Below the pieces are notes generated by a model. The model saw only the letters and a list, made by a program, of their open reading frames with translations. It was not told where the DNA came from and made no database searches. Below are positions 1 to 10,492 of a stretch of 64,000 nt of DNA, one piece after another. The number at the start of each line of letters is the position of its first letter. The stretch's first letter is position 1. Origin of the DNA: Bradyrhizobium sp. Ec3.3 (GTDB lineage: Bacteria; Pseudomonadota; Alphaproteobacteria; Rhizobiales; Xanthobacteraceae); NCBI RefSeq assembly GCF_000472925.1, contig NZ_AXAS01000018.1:123771-187770 (forward strand), in the 5' to 3' direction. The translations under genes and the position numbers were made by a program.

Positions 1-31
1 GTTTGATCGGCGAAAATGCACGGTAACAGCC

Positions 32-457
32 ATGCCGACCTATGACGATCAGAATGTCTTCGCAAAGATTTTGCGCGGCGAGATTCCCTGCCTCAGGATC
101 TACGAGAACGACCGTGTGCTGGCCTTCCTCGACATCATGCCGCGCTCGCCCGGCCATACCCTGGTGGTCCCCAAGGCGCCTGCGCGCGGCATCCTGGACA
201 TCGCCGAGGACGATCTTGCCGAGGTGGCACGTGCTGCCAAGCGGATCGCGATTGCGGCGATGAAGGCGTTCGGCGCCGACGGCATCATCATCCAGCAATT
301 CAGCGAACCCGCGAGCGGGCAGGTGGTCATGCACCTGCACATGCATGTCATGCCGGTCACGGCGGGCGTCGAATTGCTGCCGCCGCAGACGCGACAGGAA
401 GATCCCGCGGTGCTCGCCGATCACGCCAGACGGATGATTGCCGCGCTCGGCGGTTGA
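32..457 (+). CDS. HIT family hydrolase
   Basis: A 141-residue single-domain histidine-triad protein. The family motif HLHMHVMP is at residues 101-108, with the three alternating histidines that bind the nucleotide alpha-phosphate and form the covalent intermediate. Family members are cytosolic and hydrolyse dinucleoside polyphosphates, nucleoside phosphoramidates or acyl/aminoacyl adenylates; the substrate cannot be told from sequence. Length is normal for the Hint/YcfF branch and the N-terminus (CxxIL-type region 'VFAKILRGEIPC') is complete. It is convergent with the leftward ABC operon, with stop codons only about 15 bases apart. There is no sign of an operon partner inside the window; anything upstream is cut off by the window edge. 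Confidence 0.93.
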   Translation: MPTYDDQNVFAKILRGEIPCLRIYENDRVLAFLDIMPRSPGHTLVVPKAPARGILDIAEDDLAEVARAAKRIAIAAMKAFGADGIIIQQFSEPASGQVVMHLHMHVMPVTAGVELLPPQTRQEDPAVLADHARRMIAALGG

Positions 458-471
458 TCCTGTGAAGCGGA

Positions 472-1166
472 TCAGACGCCGAGCCAGCGTTGCAGAAGCT
501 GCGGCTGGGCCTTCAGCTCCTGGGCTGGGCCCTCGTGCACGATGTGACCGTTGTTGATGATGTAGATGCGCTTGGCGAGCGCGAGCGTTGCCGCCAGGTT
601 CTGCTCGACCAGCACGATGGTCTGGCCGGCGGCGGCGAGATCGCCGCATGCCCTGACGAGATCGCGGACGATCACGGGGGCAAGCCCCTCGAACGGCTCG
701 TCCAGCAGGATGATCTTGGGATCGCGCACCAGCGCGCGCGCGATTGCCAGCATCTGCTGCTCGCCGCCGGAAAGCTCGTTGCCGCGATTGCCGCGCCGTT
801 CCTTCAGCCGCGGAAACATCTCGTAGATGCGATCGAGCGGCCAGCGCTTCACCGCGGTGAAGCCGGCAATGACGATGTTCTCCTCGACGGTGAGGCTGCC
901 GAAGATGCGGCGTTCCTCGTGGACCAGCTGCATGCCGGCCCGCGCGATCCTGTGGCTGCGGCGCCCGGCGATGTCGGTGCCGTCGAAGATCACGGTGCCG
1001 CTGCGCGGCCTCACCACGCCCATCAGGCTCTTCAACGTCGTGCTCTTGCCGGCACCGTTGCGGCCGAGCAGCGCGACGACCTCGTGCCGCTCGACGCGCA
1101 TGGCGACGTCGAACAGGATGTGCGAATCCCCGTAATAGCTGTTCAGGCCGTTGACCTCGATCAGGC

Positions 1167-1170
<4 letters not shown>
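472..1170 (-). CDS. livF: LIV-type ABC transporter ATP-binding protein (LivF-like)
   Basis: A 232-residue ATPase subunit that energises import by a branched-chain-amino-acid/amide-type (HAAT family) transporter on the cytoplasmic face. Walker A is GRNGAGKST at residues 36-44, the ABC signature LSGGEQQ is near 133 and Walker B IILLDEP near 153. The sequence between them ('HEERRIFGSLTVEENI') is typical of LivF rather than LivG. It is the last gene of a leftward operon of four genes. Its start codon overlaps the stop of the fused permease-ATPase gene by four bases, which suggests translational coupling. Substrate is not predictable from the ATPase. Confidence 0.93.
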
Positions 1171-3049
<1,879 letters not shown>

Positions 3050-3053
<4 letters not shown>

Positions 3054-3925
3054 TCGCGCCCCTGCACGCCGAGCAGGCCATGCGGTCGCACCACAAGCAC
3101 GAGCGTCATCGCAGCAAACAGCATCACATAGGCATAGCCGGGGTTGAACATGGAGGTGACGCTGATGATCTCGCCGGCGATCAGGCCGCCCAGAATGGCG
3201 CCCGGGAACGAGCCGACGCCGCCGATCACCACCACCACGAAGGTCTCGACCAAAATGTCGTCGCCGACGCCCGGTGTCAGCGACACCACCGGCGCGTTGA
3301 TGATGCCGGCAAATCCAGCGGCCATCGCGCCGATGCCGAACACGACCATGAAGACGCGGTAGACGTCGATGCCGAGCGAATCCACCATCACGGAGTCCTC
3401 GATGCCGGCGCGCACGATCATGCCGAGTCGGGTCCGGTAGAGTACGAGGAACAGCGCGCCGAGCGCGACCGCGACGATGCCGACCACCGCGAGGCGATAG
3501 GTCGGATAGAACATGAAGCCGAGATTGGTGATGCCCTGGAACAACGGCGGGGGCGGGACGATCTGCGACTGGCTTGAGAAGATCAGCCGAACGATCTCGA
3601 CGAAGCAGATGCCGAGACCGAAGGTGACGAGAAGCTGGTCTTCATGCGGACGCTGGTAGAAGTGGCGGATGATCACCCGCTCCATCGCGATGCCGAGGAG
3701 CATTACGAACAGCGAGCCCGCGATGACGGCGATGATGAACGAGTGGGTGTACTGAAAGGCGACGAAGCCGGCGTAGCCGCCGATCATGAACATCGCGCCA
3801 TGCGCGAGGTTCAATACGCCGAGCGTGCCGTAGATGATGGTCAGGCCCGAACTGATCAGCGCGAGCAGCGCGCCGAGCGCGAGCCCGTTGAAGAGCTGGG
3901 AGATGAGATTGGGCCAACTGATCAT
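3050..3925 (-). CDS. livH: LIV-type ABC transporter permease (LivH-like)
   Basis: A 291-residue inner-membrane permease with about eight hydrophobic segments. It contains the LivH-type motifs 'LGVLNLAHGAMFMIGGY' and 'VVVIGGVGSFPGAILGG', the second being the cytoplasmic coupling loop to the ATPase. The ATG at 3925 (MISWPNL) was chosen: the only in-frame extension would begin at a TTG at 3973 and adds a charged segment absent from relatives. It pairs with the permease half of the downstream LivM-LivG fusion, whose start codon overlaps this stop by four bases. The gene lies about 100 bases downstream of the binding-protein gene, so all four genes probably form one transcript. Confidence 0.92.
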
Positions 3926-4030
3926 GAGTGCGTCTTGATTCCGAGCCGCGCGAACCGACGCGCCGATCCGCAAAAGGCTGACGCCGCAGGCGTGGCAACT
4001 GCCCGCGGCGTCACAGGGGTCAACCCAGGT

Positions 4031-5377
4031 TCACGAGTACTCGCCGAGATGGCAGCCGAACGCGTCCGGCTTCTGCATCAGGCCCTCACTGGGGACGATC
4101 TCGACGACGTCGTAATAGTCCTCCTTGTTCTTCATGTCCTTTTCCATCTTGCCCTTGACGATGATGACAGGACGGACGCACTGATGGTCTTCCGCGCGAT
4201 AATGGACGTCGCCGACGAAGGAGGGGATGGTCTCGCCCTTCTCATAGGCCTTGATGACGTCAGGCGGATAGAAGCTGCCGGCTTCCTCACACATGCGCGC
4301 CCAGTGCGCGAAGCTGACATAGGCGTTCTCGGCGCCCCACTCCGGCTTGTAGCCGTACTTCGCCGCGAAGGCGTCGTTGAACATCTTGGCGAGCGGGAAC
4401 TTGTCCTCGATCGTCCACCAATAGTCGGTCGCGGCATAGACGCCCTGCATCAGGCCGCCGGTCTCGCGCGCGATGAACGGCACCTGGTAGGGAATCACGA
4501 GCTTCATCCTGTCGAGCACGCCGAACTGCTTGGCCTGCTGGGTCGAGAGAACGGCATCGTGGCCCCAGTTGACGTTGATGAGCACGTCGGCGCCGGAGTT
4601 CGCGACGTTGAGCAGATATGAGGAATAGTCGGGCGCGCCGAGTGGCGCGACCTGGTTCGTCGCGGTCGTCCATCCCGCGCTTGCCAGAAAATCCTGCATC
4701 GACTTCGTCACGGTGTGTCCGTAGGTGTAGTCGGGCGTGAGGTAAGCGGCCTTCTTGTTCTTGCCAAAGGCTTTGACCATCACCGGGCCGATCGCCGCGG
4801 CCGCCGTCTGGCCGAAGAAATCCTGGCGGAAGCCGTAGCGGACGCAATCCTTGCCGGTGGTGTCGTTCGAGCCGGAGATGCCGCACACGAAGAGCACCTT
4901 CTCGCGCTGCGCGAGCTTGTTCAAGGCGACTGCGACCGCGCTCGACGTGCCGCCGGTGATCATGATCGCCTTGTTCTCGCTGATGAAGCGCTGCTGCGCC
5001 TGCACCGCCTCGTTGGGCTTGGCGGCGGAATCGGCGACACCGAATTTCAGCTCCTTGCCGAGCACGCCCTTGCTGGTCTTGGGCGAGATCTTCTTGATCA
5101 GATCATGCCCGCTGTTGATGTGCTCGATCGCGAGCTGATAGCCCTTGAGCTCGTCCTCGCCCTGCACCGCATAGGTGCCGGTGCGCGGCACGGAGATGCC
5201 GATGAAGACAGAAGAGCCCGAGGCGCCCGCCGGATAGGTGCCGAGCGCGGGCTTGTCGTCGGCGAGCGCGGGCATCGCCGGCAGCAGCGAGCCGCCGATG
5301 ATGCCGGCGCTGCCTTGCAGCAGGCGTCGGCGCGAAAGTCTTGAATTCAGGCCGCGGCTGATGAAGCTGTTTGTCAT
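4031..5377 (-). CDS. LIV-type ABC transporter substrate-binding protein with Tat signal
   Basis: A 448-residue periplasmic binding protein (type I fold, Peripla_BP_6 type). The N-terminus carries a twin-arginine signal: SRRRLLQG around residues 15-22, a hydrophobic stretch, and the cleavage-like site MPALADD. The mature part has the usual landmarks: 'FIGISVPRTGTYAVQGEDELKGYQ' (shown split here as the ligand-entry strand and helix) and 'YLTPDYTYGHTV' at the interdomain region. The ATG at 5377 was chosen because GGGAGGA lies nine bases upstream. It is the first gene of the leftward transporter operon. Relatives bind amino acids, urea or amides; the ligand here is unknown. The unusual use of Tat export implies folding before transport. 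Confidence 0.9.
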   Translation of the reverse strand: MTNSFISRGLNSRLSRRRLLQGSAGIIGGSLLPAMPALADDKPALGTYPAGASGSSVFIGISVPRTGTYAVQGEDELKGYQLAIEHINSGHDLIKKISPKTSKGVLGKELKFGVADSAAKPNEAVQAQQRFISENKAIMITGGTSSAVAVALNKLAQREKVLFVCGISGSNDTTGKDCVRYGFRQDFFGQTAAAAIGPVMVKAFGKNKKAAYLTPDYTYGHTVTKSMQDFLASAGWTTATNQVAPLGAPDYSSYLLNVANSGADVLINVNWGHDAVLSTQQAKQFGVLDRMKLVIPYQVPFIARETGGLMQGVYAATDYWWTIEDKFPLAKMFNDAFAAKYGYKPEWGAENAYVSFAHWARMCEEAGSFYPPDVIKAYEKGETIPSFVGDVHYRAEDHQCVRPVIIVKGKMEKDMKNKEDYYDVVEIVPSEGLMQKPDAFGCHLGEYS

Positions 5378-5816
5378 GATCAAGTTCCTCCCGAGCATGT
5401 TTGTTTGGGGGACGTGACCATCCATCGGCGCTGCTCCCAGCCTTGCCGGTTGCGCGTCGTGTCACATCCCCGTGTAACTCTTGCCGCAAGCATTGCTTGT
5501 GATGTCTCGCTGTCAATTTCGCCTTTGGTCTAGGTGAGAAAATTGTCCCGCAAAAACATATCGTGTTACGATACATATTAGCCTTTATGAGTACGTACTC
5601 GATGGTTCGGCAGACGACATGACGCGGCAAACGAGAGTGGCAGGTGTCAGGAAGCGGCGGTCATGGCCGCGGAACTCGCGGCGGGCAGCGGCGGATGGTG
5701 ACGGCCACCGGACCACGCCGCAGGCTCTCGACGCTTTTCGCGCGCCGGAGGCGCGCAATCGGCCGGACGGCTGGCGCAGCTCGCCGGCCGGTCAGTCGAA
5801 CCTGGCGCCCGGCCCG
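5378..5816. promoter_or_regulatory. Divergent control region with two palindromes
   Basis: A 439-base gap between the leftward transporter operon and a rightward hypothetical gene. It contains an inverted repeat TATCGT-GTT-ACGATA (5559-5573) and a perfect 12-base palindrome GAGTACGTACTC (5589-5600), embedded in an AT-richer stretch (about 5550-5590) that is the likely promoter zone of the leftward operon. No -35/-10 pair is convincing enough to name. Positions 5619-5816 are open in the frame of the downstream gene but look like non-conserved arginine-rich translation, so they are treated as non-coding. The operator role is inference from symmetry and position only. Confidence 0.4.
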
Positions 5817-6224
5817 ATGAAGACGCCGAGCGTGCGCGCCCAGAACGTGCTCAAGGAGCTTGCGGTCGAGCTGACGGGTGAGCAGCCGCCGAAGGGAAGC
5901 TGGTCGCCGTCACGCGAGTTGCTGCTCGCGCTGACTGCCGAGCGTCTTGCGACCGCGCGCAATTGCGGCCCGCACACGACACGCGAGATCATCGCCTGGG
6001 CGCAGGGCTGCGGCGTCACGATCAAGCCGGCGGTCCGGCCCGGCGGATCACTGCCGGAGATGTGGACGCGGCTGATCGCCAACGCCGCATCCGGCGCACT
6101 CACCAGCACCGAGATCGCCGGCGCGTTGCAGCGGTCGATCCGGCGGCGAAGCGTGCGCATCCCGATCGCGTTCCAGATCATCCTGGTGAAGATCCTGCTC
6201 TCGAATTTTTCCGACTTCGAATAG
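5817..6224 (+). CDS. Conserved hypothetical protein
   Basis: A 135-residue protein of unknown function, mostly helical, with no signal peptide. The central part contains 'SPSRELLLALTAERLATARNCGPHTTREIIAWAQ', a helix pair rich in Arg/Ala that could bind nucleic acid or protein, but no named domain is recognised. The ATG at 5817 (MKTPSVR) was preferred to the in-frame ATG at 5619 because residues encoded before it are low-complexity and arginine-rich, as expected of translated non-coding high-GC DNA. It is followed by a MarR-family gene on the same strand after a 117-base gap, so an operon is uncertain. Confidence 0.6.
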   Translation: MKTPSVRAQNVLKELAVELTGEQPPKGSWSPSRELLLALTAERLATARNCGPHTTREIIAWAQGCGVTIKPAVRPGGSLPEMWTRLIANAASGALTSTEIAGALQRSIRRRSVRIPIAFQIILVKILLSNFSDFE

Positions 6225-6341
6225 GCGGGCGGATAGCTGTGCATCCGCGGTGCCGGCCGGTTGGTCCGGAGCTGGCCGCTTGCTAGCCTTGACCTATCCG
6301 CTCCTGTCGGCGGGTGGTGAGATCGAGGCGGACGGCGCGGC

Positions 6342-6800
6342 ATGGTTCAACCGAAGAAGACGACAACGCCGGCGCGGCCCGAGGGCGCGGCGATGCGCGA
6401 GGCCGACTATCAGGCGCTGGCGCAATTCCGCTACCAGGTGCGAACCTTCCTGGCCTTCAGCGAGGCCGCGGCCCGGCGCGCCGGTCTGGCGCCCCAGCAG
6501 CATCAGGCCCTCCTCGCGATCAAGGGGGCTGCCGGGCCGGAAGATGCGACCATCGGCGACGTCGCGCGCTTCCTGCTGATCCGGCATCACACTGCGGTCG
6601 AGCTGATGAACCGGATGGCGAAGCTGAAGCTGATCACCCGGGTTGCCGATCCGCAGGATGCCAGGAAGGTCCGTCTCAAGCTGACAGCCAAGGGCGAACA
6701 GAAGCTGCGGTCGCTCTCAAAAATCCATCTCGAAGAGCTGCGCGCGGCAAGCCCTGCCTTGAGCAAGATCCTGCGATCATTCCGCACGAAGAGGCGTTAG
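6342..6800 (+). CDS. MarR family transcriptional regulator
   Basis: A 152-residue winged-helix regulator, full length for MarR. The recognition region is 'ATIGDVARFLLIRHHTAVELMNRM' (residues about 68-90), followed by the wing 'LITRVADPQDARKVRLKLTAKGEQKL', which carries the family D-x-R-x-x-x-x-x-L-T motif. It acts as a cytosolic dimer, usually a repressor relieved by small ligands. The last bases overlap the stop codon of the convergent prfA gene by four bases, a tail-to-tail overlap. The target is not evident; the adjacent LIV-type operon and the hypothetical gene upstream are possible. The ribosome-binding site is weak. Confidence 0.9.
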   Translation: MVQPKKTTTPARPEGAAMREADYQALAQFRYQVRTFLAFSEAAARRAGLAPQQHQALLAIKGAAGPEDATIGDVARFLLIRHHTAVELMNRMAKLKLITRVADPQDARKVRLKLTAKGEQKLRSLSKIHLEELRAASPALSKILRSFRTKRR

Positions 6801-7882
6801 GCCGCAGCACCCTGCGCCGCGAGCTGGGCGGCCTGATGCTCCGTGGTCAGGGCGTCGATCAGCTCGCCGAGCGCTTCGCCCGCGATCACCTGCGGCAGCT
6901 TGTACAGCGTCAGATTGATGCGGTGGTCGGTGACGCGCCCTTGCGGAAAATTGTAGGTGCGGATGCGCTCGCTGCGGTCGCCGGAGCCGACCTTCTCCTT
7001 GCGGTCGGCCGAGCGCGCCGCCTCGACACGCTGGCGTTCGGCGTCGTAGATGCGCGAGCGCAGAATGTTCATCGCGGACGCCCTGTTCTTGTGCTGCGAG
7101 CGGCTGTCCTGCATCATCACGACGATGCCGGTCGGGATGTGGGTGATGCGGATCGCCGATTCCGTCTTGTTGACGTGCTGGCCGCCGGCTCCTTGTGCGC
7201 GCATGGTCTCGATGCGCAGATCCTCGTTCTTGATGTCGACGTCGACATCCTCGACCTCCGGCAGCACCGCGACGGTCGCGGCGGAGGTATGGATGCGGCC
7301 TTGCGTCTCGGTGTCGGGCACGCGCTGCACGCGGTGCACGCCGGATTCGAACTTCAGCTTGGAGAACGCACCGCGGCCCTGCACCTCGGCGATGATCTCC
7401 TTGTAGCCGCCGACGGTGCCTTCGCTCGCCGAGATCACCTCGACCTTCCAGCCCTGCAAGCCGGCAAAACGCTCGTACATCCGGAACAGGTCGCCGGCGA
7501 ACAGCGAGGCCTCGTCGCCGCCGGTGCCGGCGCGGATTTCCAGCACCACGTTGCGGTCGTCCATGGCGTCCTTGGGTAACAGCGCCACGCGGATCTTCTG
7601 CACGAGATCCTCGATTCTGGGCGAGAGATCGTCGCGCTCTGCCTCGGCCATGCCGCGCATTTCGGCGTCGGTCGCGGGGTCGGCGATCAGCGCCTCGGTA
7701 TCGGCGAGCTCCTTCACCGCAGACCGATAGGTCTTCACCGCCTCGATCAACGGGCTGATCTCGGCGAGCTCGCGCGTGACCTGCACATAACGCTCGGAGG
7801 AGAGCTGGCCGAGCGACTCGGCCTCGAGCGAGGCATGATGTGCAAGGAGGACGTCCAGTTTGGCTTCGGGGAGTGACGACAT
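6797..7882 (-). CDS. prfA: Peptide chain release factor 1
   Basis: A 361-residue class I release factor that recognises UAA and UAG and triggers peptidyl-tRNA hydrolysis. The universal GGQ motif is at residues 233-235 within 'AQGAGGQHVNKT'; the codon-recognition tripeptide of the RF1 subfamily appears as P189-D190-T191, where Escherichia coli has P-A-T. Length and domain order (coiled N-terminal domain, codon-recognition core, GGQ domain, C-terminal helix) are normal. It lies 56 bases downstream of ptsP on the same strand, as in many Rhizobiales. The prmC methylase gene that often follows is not here; instead a MarR gene converges on it. Confidence 0.97.
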   Translation of the reverse strand: MSSLPEAKLDVLLAHHASLEAESLGQLSSERYVQVTRELAEISPLIEAVKTYRSAVKELADTEALIADPATDAEMRGMAEAERDDLSPRIEDLVQKIRVALLPKDAMDDRNVVLEIRAGTGGDEASLFAGDLFRMYERFAGLQGWKVEVISASEGTVGGYKEIIAEVQGRGAFSKLKFESGVHRVQRVPDTETQGRIHTSAATVAVLPEVEDVDVDIKNEDLRIETMRAQGAGGQHVNKTESAIRITHIPTGIVVMMQDSRSQHKNRASAMNILRSRIYDAERQRVEAARSADRKEKVGSGDRSERIRTYNFPQGRVTDHRINLTLYKLPQVIAGEALGELIDALTTEHQAAQLAAQGAAA

Positions 7883-7938
7883 CGATCAAGTCTCAGGTGC
7901 AAAAAGGGGCGAGGCGGACGGCTTTTCGGACCGGCCCG

Positions 7939-10206
7939 CTACAACGACAGCCCTTCGGCCTCGGCAAATTGCGTCAGCTTCTGCCGGATCGAGACGGTGC
8001 CGGTCGGCGCATCCAGGAGCGGATCGAGCATCGCGGCCGCCTTCTTGGCGTCGAGCTCGAGGACCATCGCCTTCACCGGCCCGAGCGCGGTCGCCGACAG
8101 TGACAGCGAGCGGTAGCCCATCGCGATCAGCGCCAGCGCGCCGATCGGCTTGGACGCCATCTCGCCGCACAGCGAGACGGACTTCTGCGCGGCCTTGGAC
8201 TTGCGCACGATCTCGCGCAGCACGCGCAGGATCGGTGCCGACATGGTGTCGAAGCGGTCCGAGACCTTGGCGTTGCCGCGATCGACCGCGAACAGGAACT
8301 GGAACAGATCGTTGGAGCCGACCGAGATGAAATCGACCTTCTTCAGGAGCTCGTCGAGCTGGTAGAGCAGCGCCGGCACCTCGACCATGGTGCCGATGTC
8401 GATGCGCTCCGGCAGCGTGTGGCCGTGCTGGCGCAGATATGTCAGCTCGCGCTCGACCAGCGCCTTCGCCGAATCGAATTCGGCGACCTCGGAGATCATC
8501 GGGAACATCACGCGCAGCGCCCGGCCGCCGCCGGCGCGCAAGAGCGCGCGGATCTGGCCGCGCAGCAGGCCGGGGCGGTCCAGGCCAAGCCGGATCGCGC
8601 GCCAGCCGAGCGCGGGATTCTCCTCGATCACCGCCTCCATATAGGGCAGCGCCTTGTCGCCGCCGATGTCGAGGGTGCGGAAGGTGACGGGCTTGGTGCC
8701 GGCGGCATCGAGCACGGTGCGATAGAGCGCGAGCTGGTCGCTGGTGCGCGGCAGGCTCTGGCCGACCATGAATTGCAGCTCGGTCCGGAACAGGCCGATG
8801 CCGGCGCTGCCGGTGTCGTCGATATGCGGCAGGTCGATGGCGAGACCCGCGTTGATCATCAGCTCGACCGCCTCGCCGTCCTTGGTGACGCAGGGCCGGT
8901 CGCGCAGTGCCAGATACTGCGCCTGGCGCCGCGCGCGGAAGCGCACGCGCTCCGCATAGGCCGCCTCGATCTCCTGCGAGGGTCGTACATAGATCGAGCC
9001 CGAGGTGCCGTCGACGATGATGGCGTCGCCGGGATCGGCGATACCCGGCGCGTTCGGCACCTCGCCGACCGCGGGGATGCCGAGCGCGCGCGCCACGATC
9101 GAGACGTGCGAGTTTGCGGTGCCTTCCTCCAGCACGATGCCGCGCAGCCGCTTGCGGTCGTAGTCGAGCAGCGCCGCCGGTCCCATCGCGCGTGCAATGA
9201 CGATGGCGTTGTCGGGCAGTTGCTCGCGTGACGGCGCGTGATCCTGGCCGACGAGCTGCCGCATCAGGCGGTAGCCGAGGTCTTCGAGATCGTGCAGGCG
9301 GTCGCGCAAATAGGGATCGGTGGAGCGCAGCATGCGCGCGCGGGTGTCGGACTGCACGCGCTCGACGGCAGCTTCCGCGGTGAGGCCGGTCGCCACCGCT
9401 TCATGCAGCTTGTGCGACCAGCCCTGGTCGTTGGCGAACATGCGGTAGGCTTCCAGCACGTCGCGGTGCTCGCCGCCCTCGGCGACGTCGCCGCGCTCCA
9501 GCATGCGGTCGAGATCGGAGCGCAGCTTGGCGAGCGCGGTGTCGAGCCGCTTGATTTCCTTCGGCAGGTCCTCGGCAATGTAGTCCTTGATGACGACGCG
9601 CGGTTCGTGCAGCACGACATGGCCAAGCGCGATGCCCTCCGACAGGATCGCACCGACCTTTTGCGCGGAATGGCGCGCGGCCGGTTCGAGGCCGGGCTGG
9701 GCGAGCGCGGACAATTCGCCCGAGGCGATCAGCTCCGCCAGCACCATTGCGGTGGTCTGGAGCGCCTCCAACTCCTCCTCGACATAATTGCGCTTGGCGC
9801 GGTTCTGCACCACCAGCACACCGAGCGTGTTGCCGGCGCGCAGAATCGGCACGCCGAGGAAGGAGTGGTAGATTTCTTCGCCGGTCTCGGGACGGAACGA
9901 GAAGGCCGGATGACTCTGGGCGTCGCTGAGGTTGAGCGGGGTCGCCTCGCTGGCGACGAGGCCGACCAGGCCCTCATGGGCGCTCAGCACGGTATGGTGC
10001 ACGGCCTCGCGGTTGAGGCCTTCGGTGGCGTAGAGCTCGAGGGTATTGTCGACGCGCAGCACATAGACCGAGCACACCTCGGCCACCATGTTGGCAGCGA
10101 TCAGCACCACGATCTTGTCCAGCCGCTCCTGGGCCGAGACCTGCTCCGCCATGGTTTCGCGGAGCCGTCTCAACAAGACGCGGGGACCTCCCGACGCGCT
10201 CCGCAT
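7939..10206 (-). CDS. ptsP: Phosphoenolpyruvate-protein phosphotransferase, EI-Ntr
   Basis: A 755-residue enzyme I of the nitrogen-related phosphotransferase system. An N-terminal GAF domain (about 20-165, 'LDKIVVLIAANMVAEVCSV' region) is followed by the enzyme I N-domain, the swivelling domain with the phosphorylatable histidine in 'TANSHVSI', and a C-terminal PEP-binding TIM barrel with 'GLFRTELQFM' and the catalytic cysteine in 'LCGEMA'. It passes phosphate from PEP to NPr and then EIIA-Ntr, linking carbon/nitrogen status to potassium transport and stress control. The GAF domain is where glutamine and 2-oxoglutarate sense occurs in relatives. It sits between lysC and prfA on the same strand, the order known in several Rhizobiales. 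Confidence 0.96.
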   Translation of the reverse strand: MRSASGGPRVLLRRLRETMAEQVSAQERLDKIVVLIAANMVAEVCSVYVLRVDNTLELYATEGLNREAVHHTVLSAHEGLVGLVASEATPLNLSDAQSHPAFSFRPETGEEIYHSFLGVPILRAGNTLGVLVVQNRAKRNYVEEELEALQTTAMVLAELIASGELSALAQPGLEPAARHSAQKVGAILSEGIALGHVVLHEPRVVIKDYIAEDLPKEIKRLDTALAKLRSDLDRMLERGDVAEGGEHRDVLEAYRMFANDQGWSHKLHEAVATGLTAEAAVERVQSDTRARMLRSTDPYLRDRLHDLEDLGYRLMRQLVGQDHAPSREQLPDNAIVIARAMGPAALLDYDRKRLRGIVLEEGTANSHVSIVARALGIPAVGEVPNAPGIADPGDAIIVDGTSGSIYVRPSQEIEAAYAERVRFRARRQAQYLALRDRPCVTKDGEAVELMINAGLAIDLPHIDDTGSAGIGLFRTELQFMVGQSLPRTSDQLALYRTVLDAAGTKPVTFRTLDIGGDKALPYMEAVIEENPALGWRAIRLGLDRPGLLRGQIRALLRAGGGRALRVMFPMISEVAEFDSAKALVERELTYLRQHGHTLPERIDIGTMVEVPALLYQLDELLKKVDFISVGSNDLFQFLFAVDRGNAKVSDRFDTMSAPILRVLREIVRKSKAAQKSVSLCGEMASKPIGALALIAMGYRSLSLSATALGPVKAMVLELDAKKAAAMLDPLLDAPTGTVSIRQKLTQFAEAEGLSL

Positions 10207-10436
10207 GTGCCGTCAATCTCCTCCATCTGCCTGGCCCGGCGGGGTAGCCGGCGGCTGGCCCAAAACTCCAGAGAAACAACAAATTTGCTCTTCCGGCGTC
10301 GGCACGAGCCCAAATCTTTTCAGATTTAGCGCCTGCGCCGAATCGGCACCGCCTGAACTGGGGCACAGTCTGCGGCAGCCCACCCTGTTCGCCGTATAGC
10401 GAATTGAGGCTTGTTTTGCCAAGCAAAACGCCTGCC

Positions 10437-10466
10437 AAACGCGAAGGTGTGTACACCTTCGCGTTT
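10437..10466 (-). terminator. Perfect hairpin downstream of lysC
   Basis: A 14-base perfect inverted repeat (AAACGCGAAGGTGT / ACACCTTCGCGTTT) around a two-base centre, 27 bases beyond the lysC stop. The minus-strand copy ends in CGTTT and is followed 10 bases later by another TTTT. A second short hairpin, GTTTTGC-CAA-GCAAAAC, lies at 10413-10429. It probably ends the lysC transcript and separates it from ptsP. The U-tract is short, so termination could be weak or Rho-assisted. Confidence 0.6.
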
Positions 10467-10492
10467 GCTGCGGTCGCTAACAGAAAATTCGT

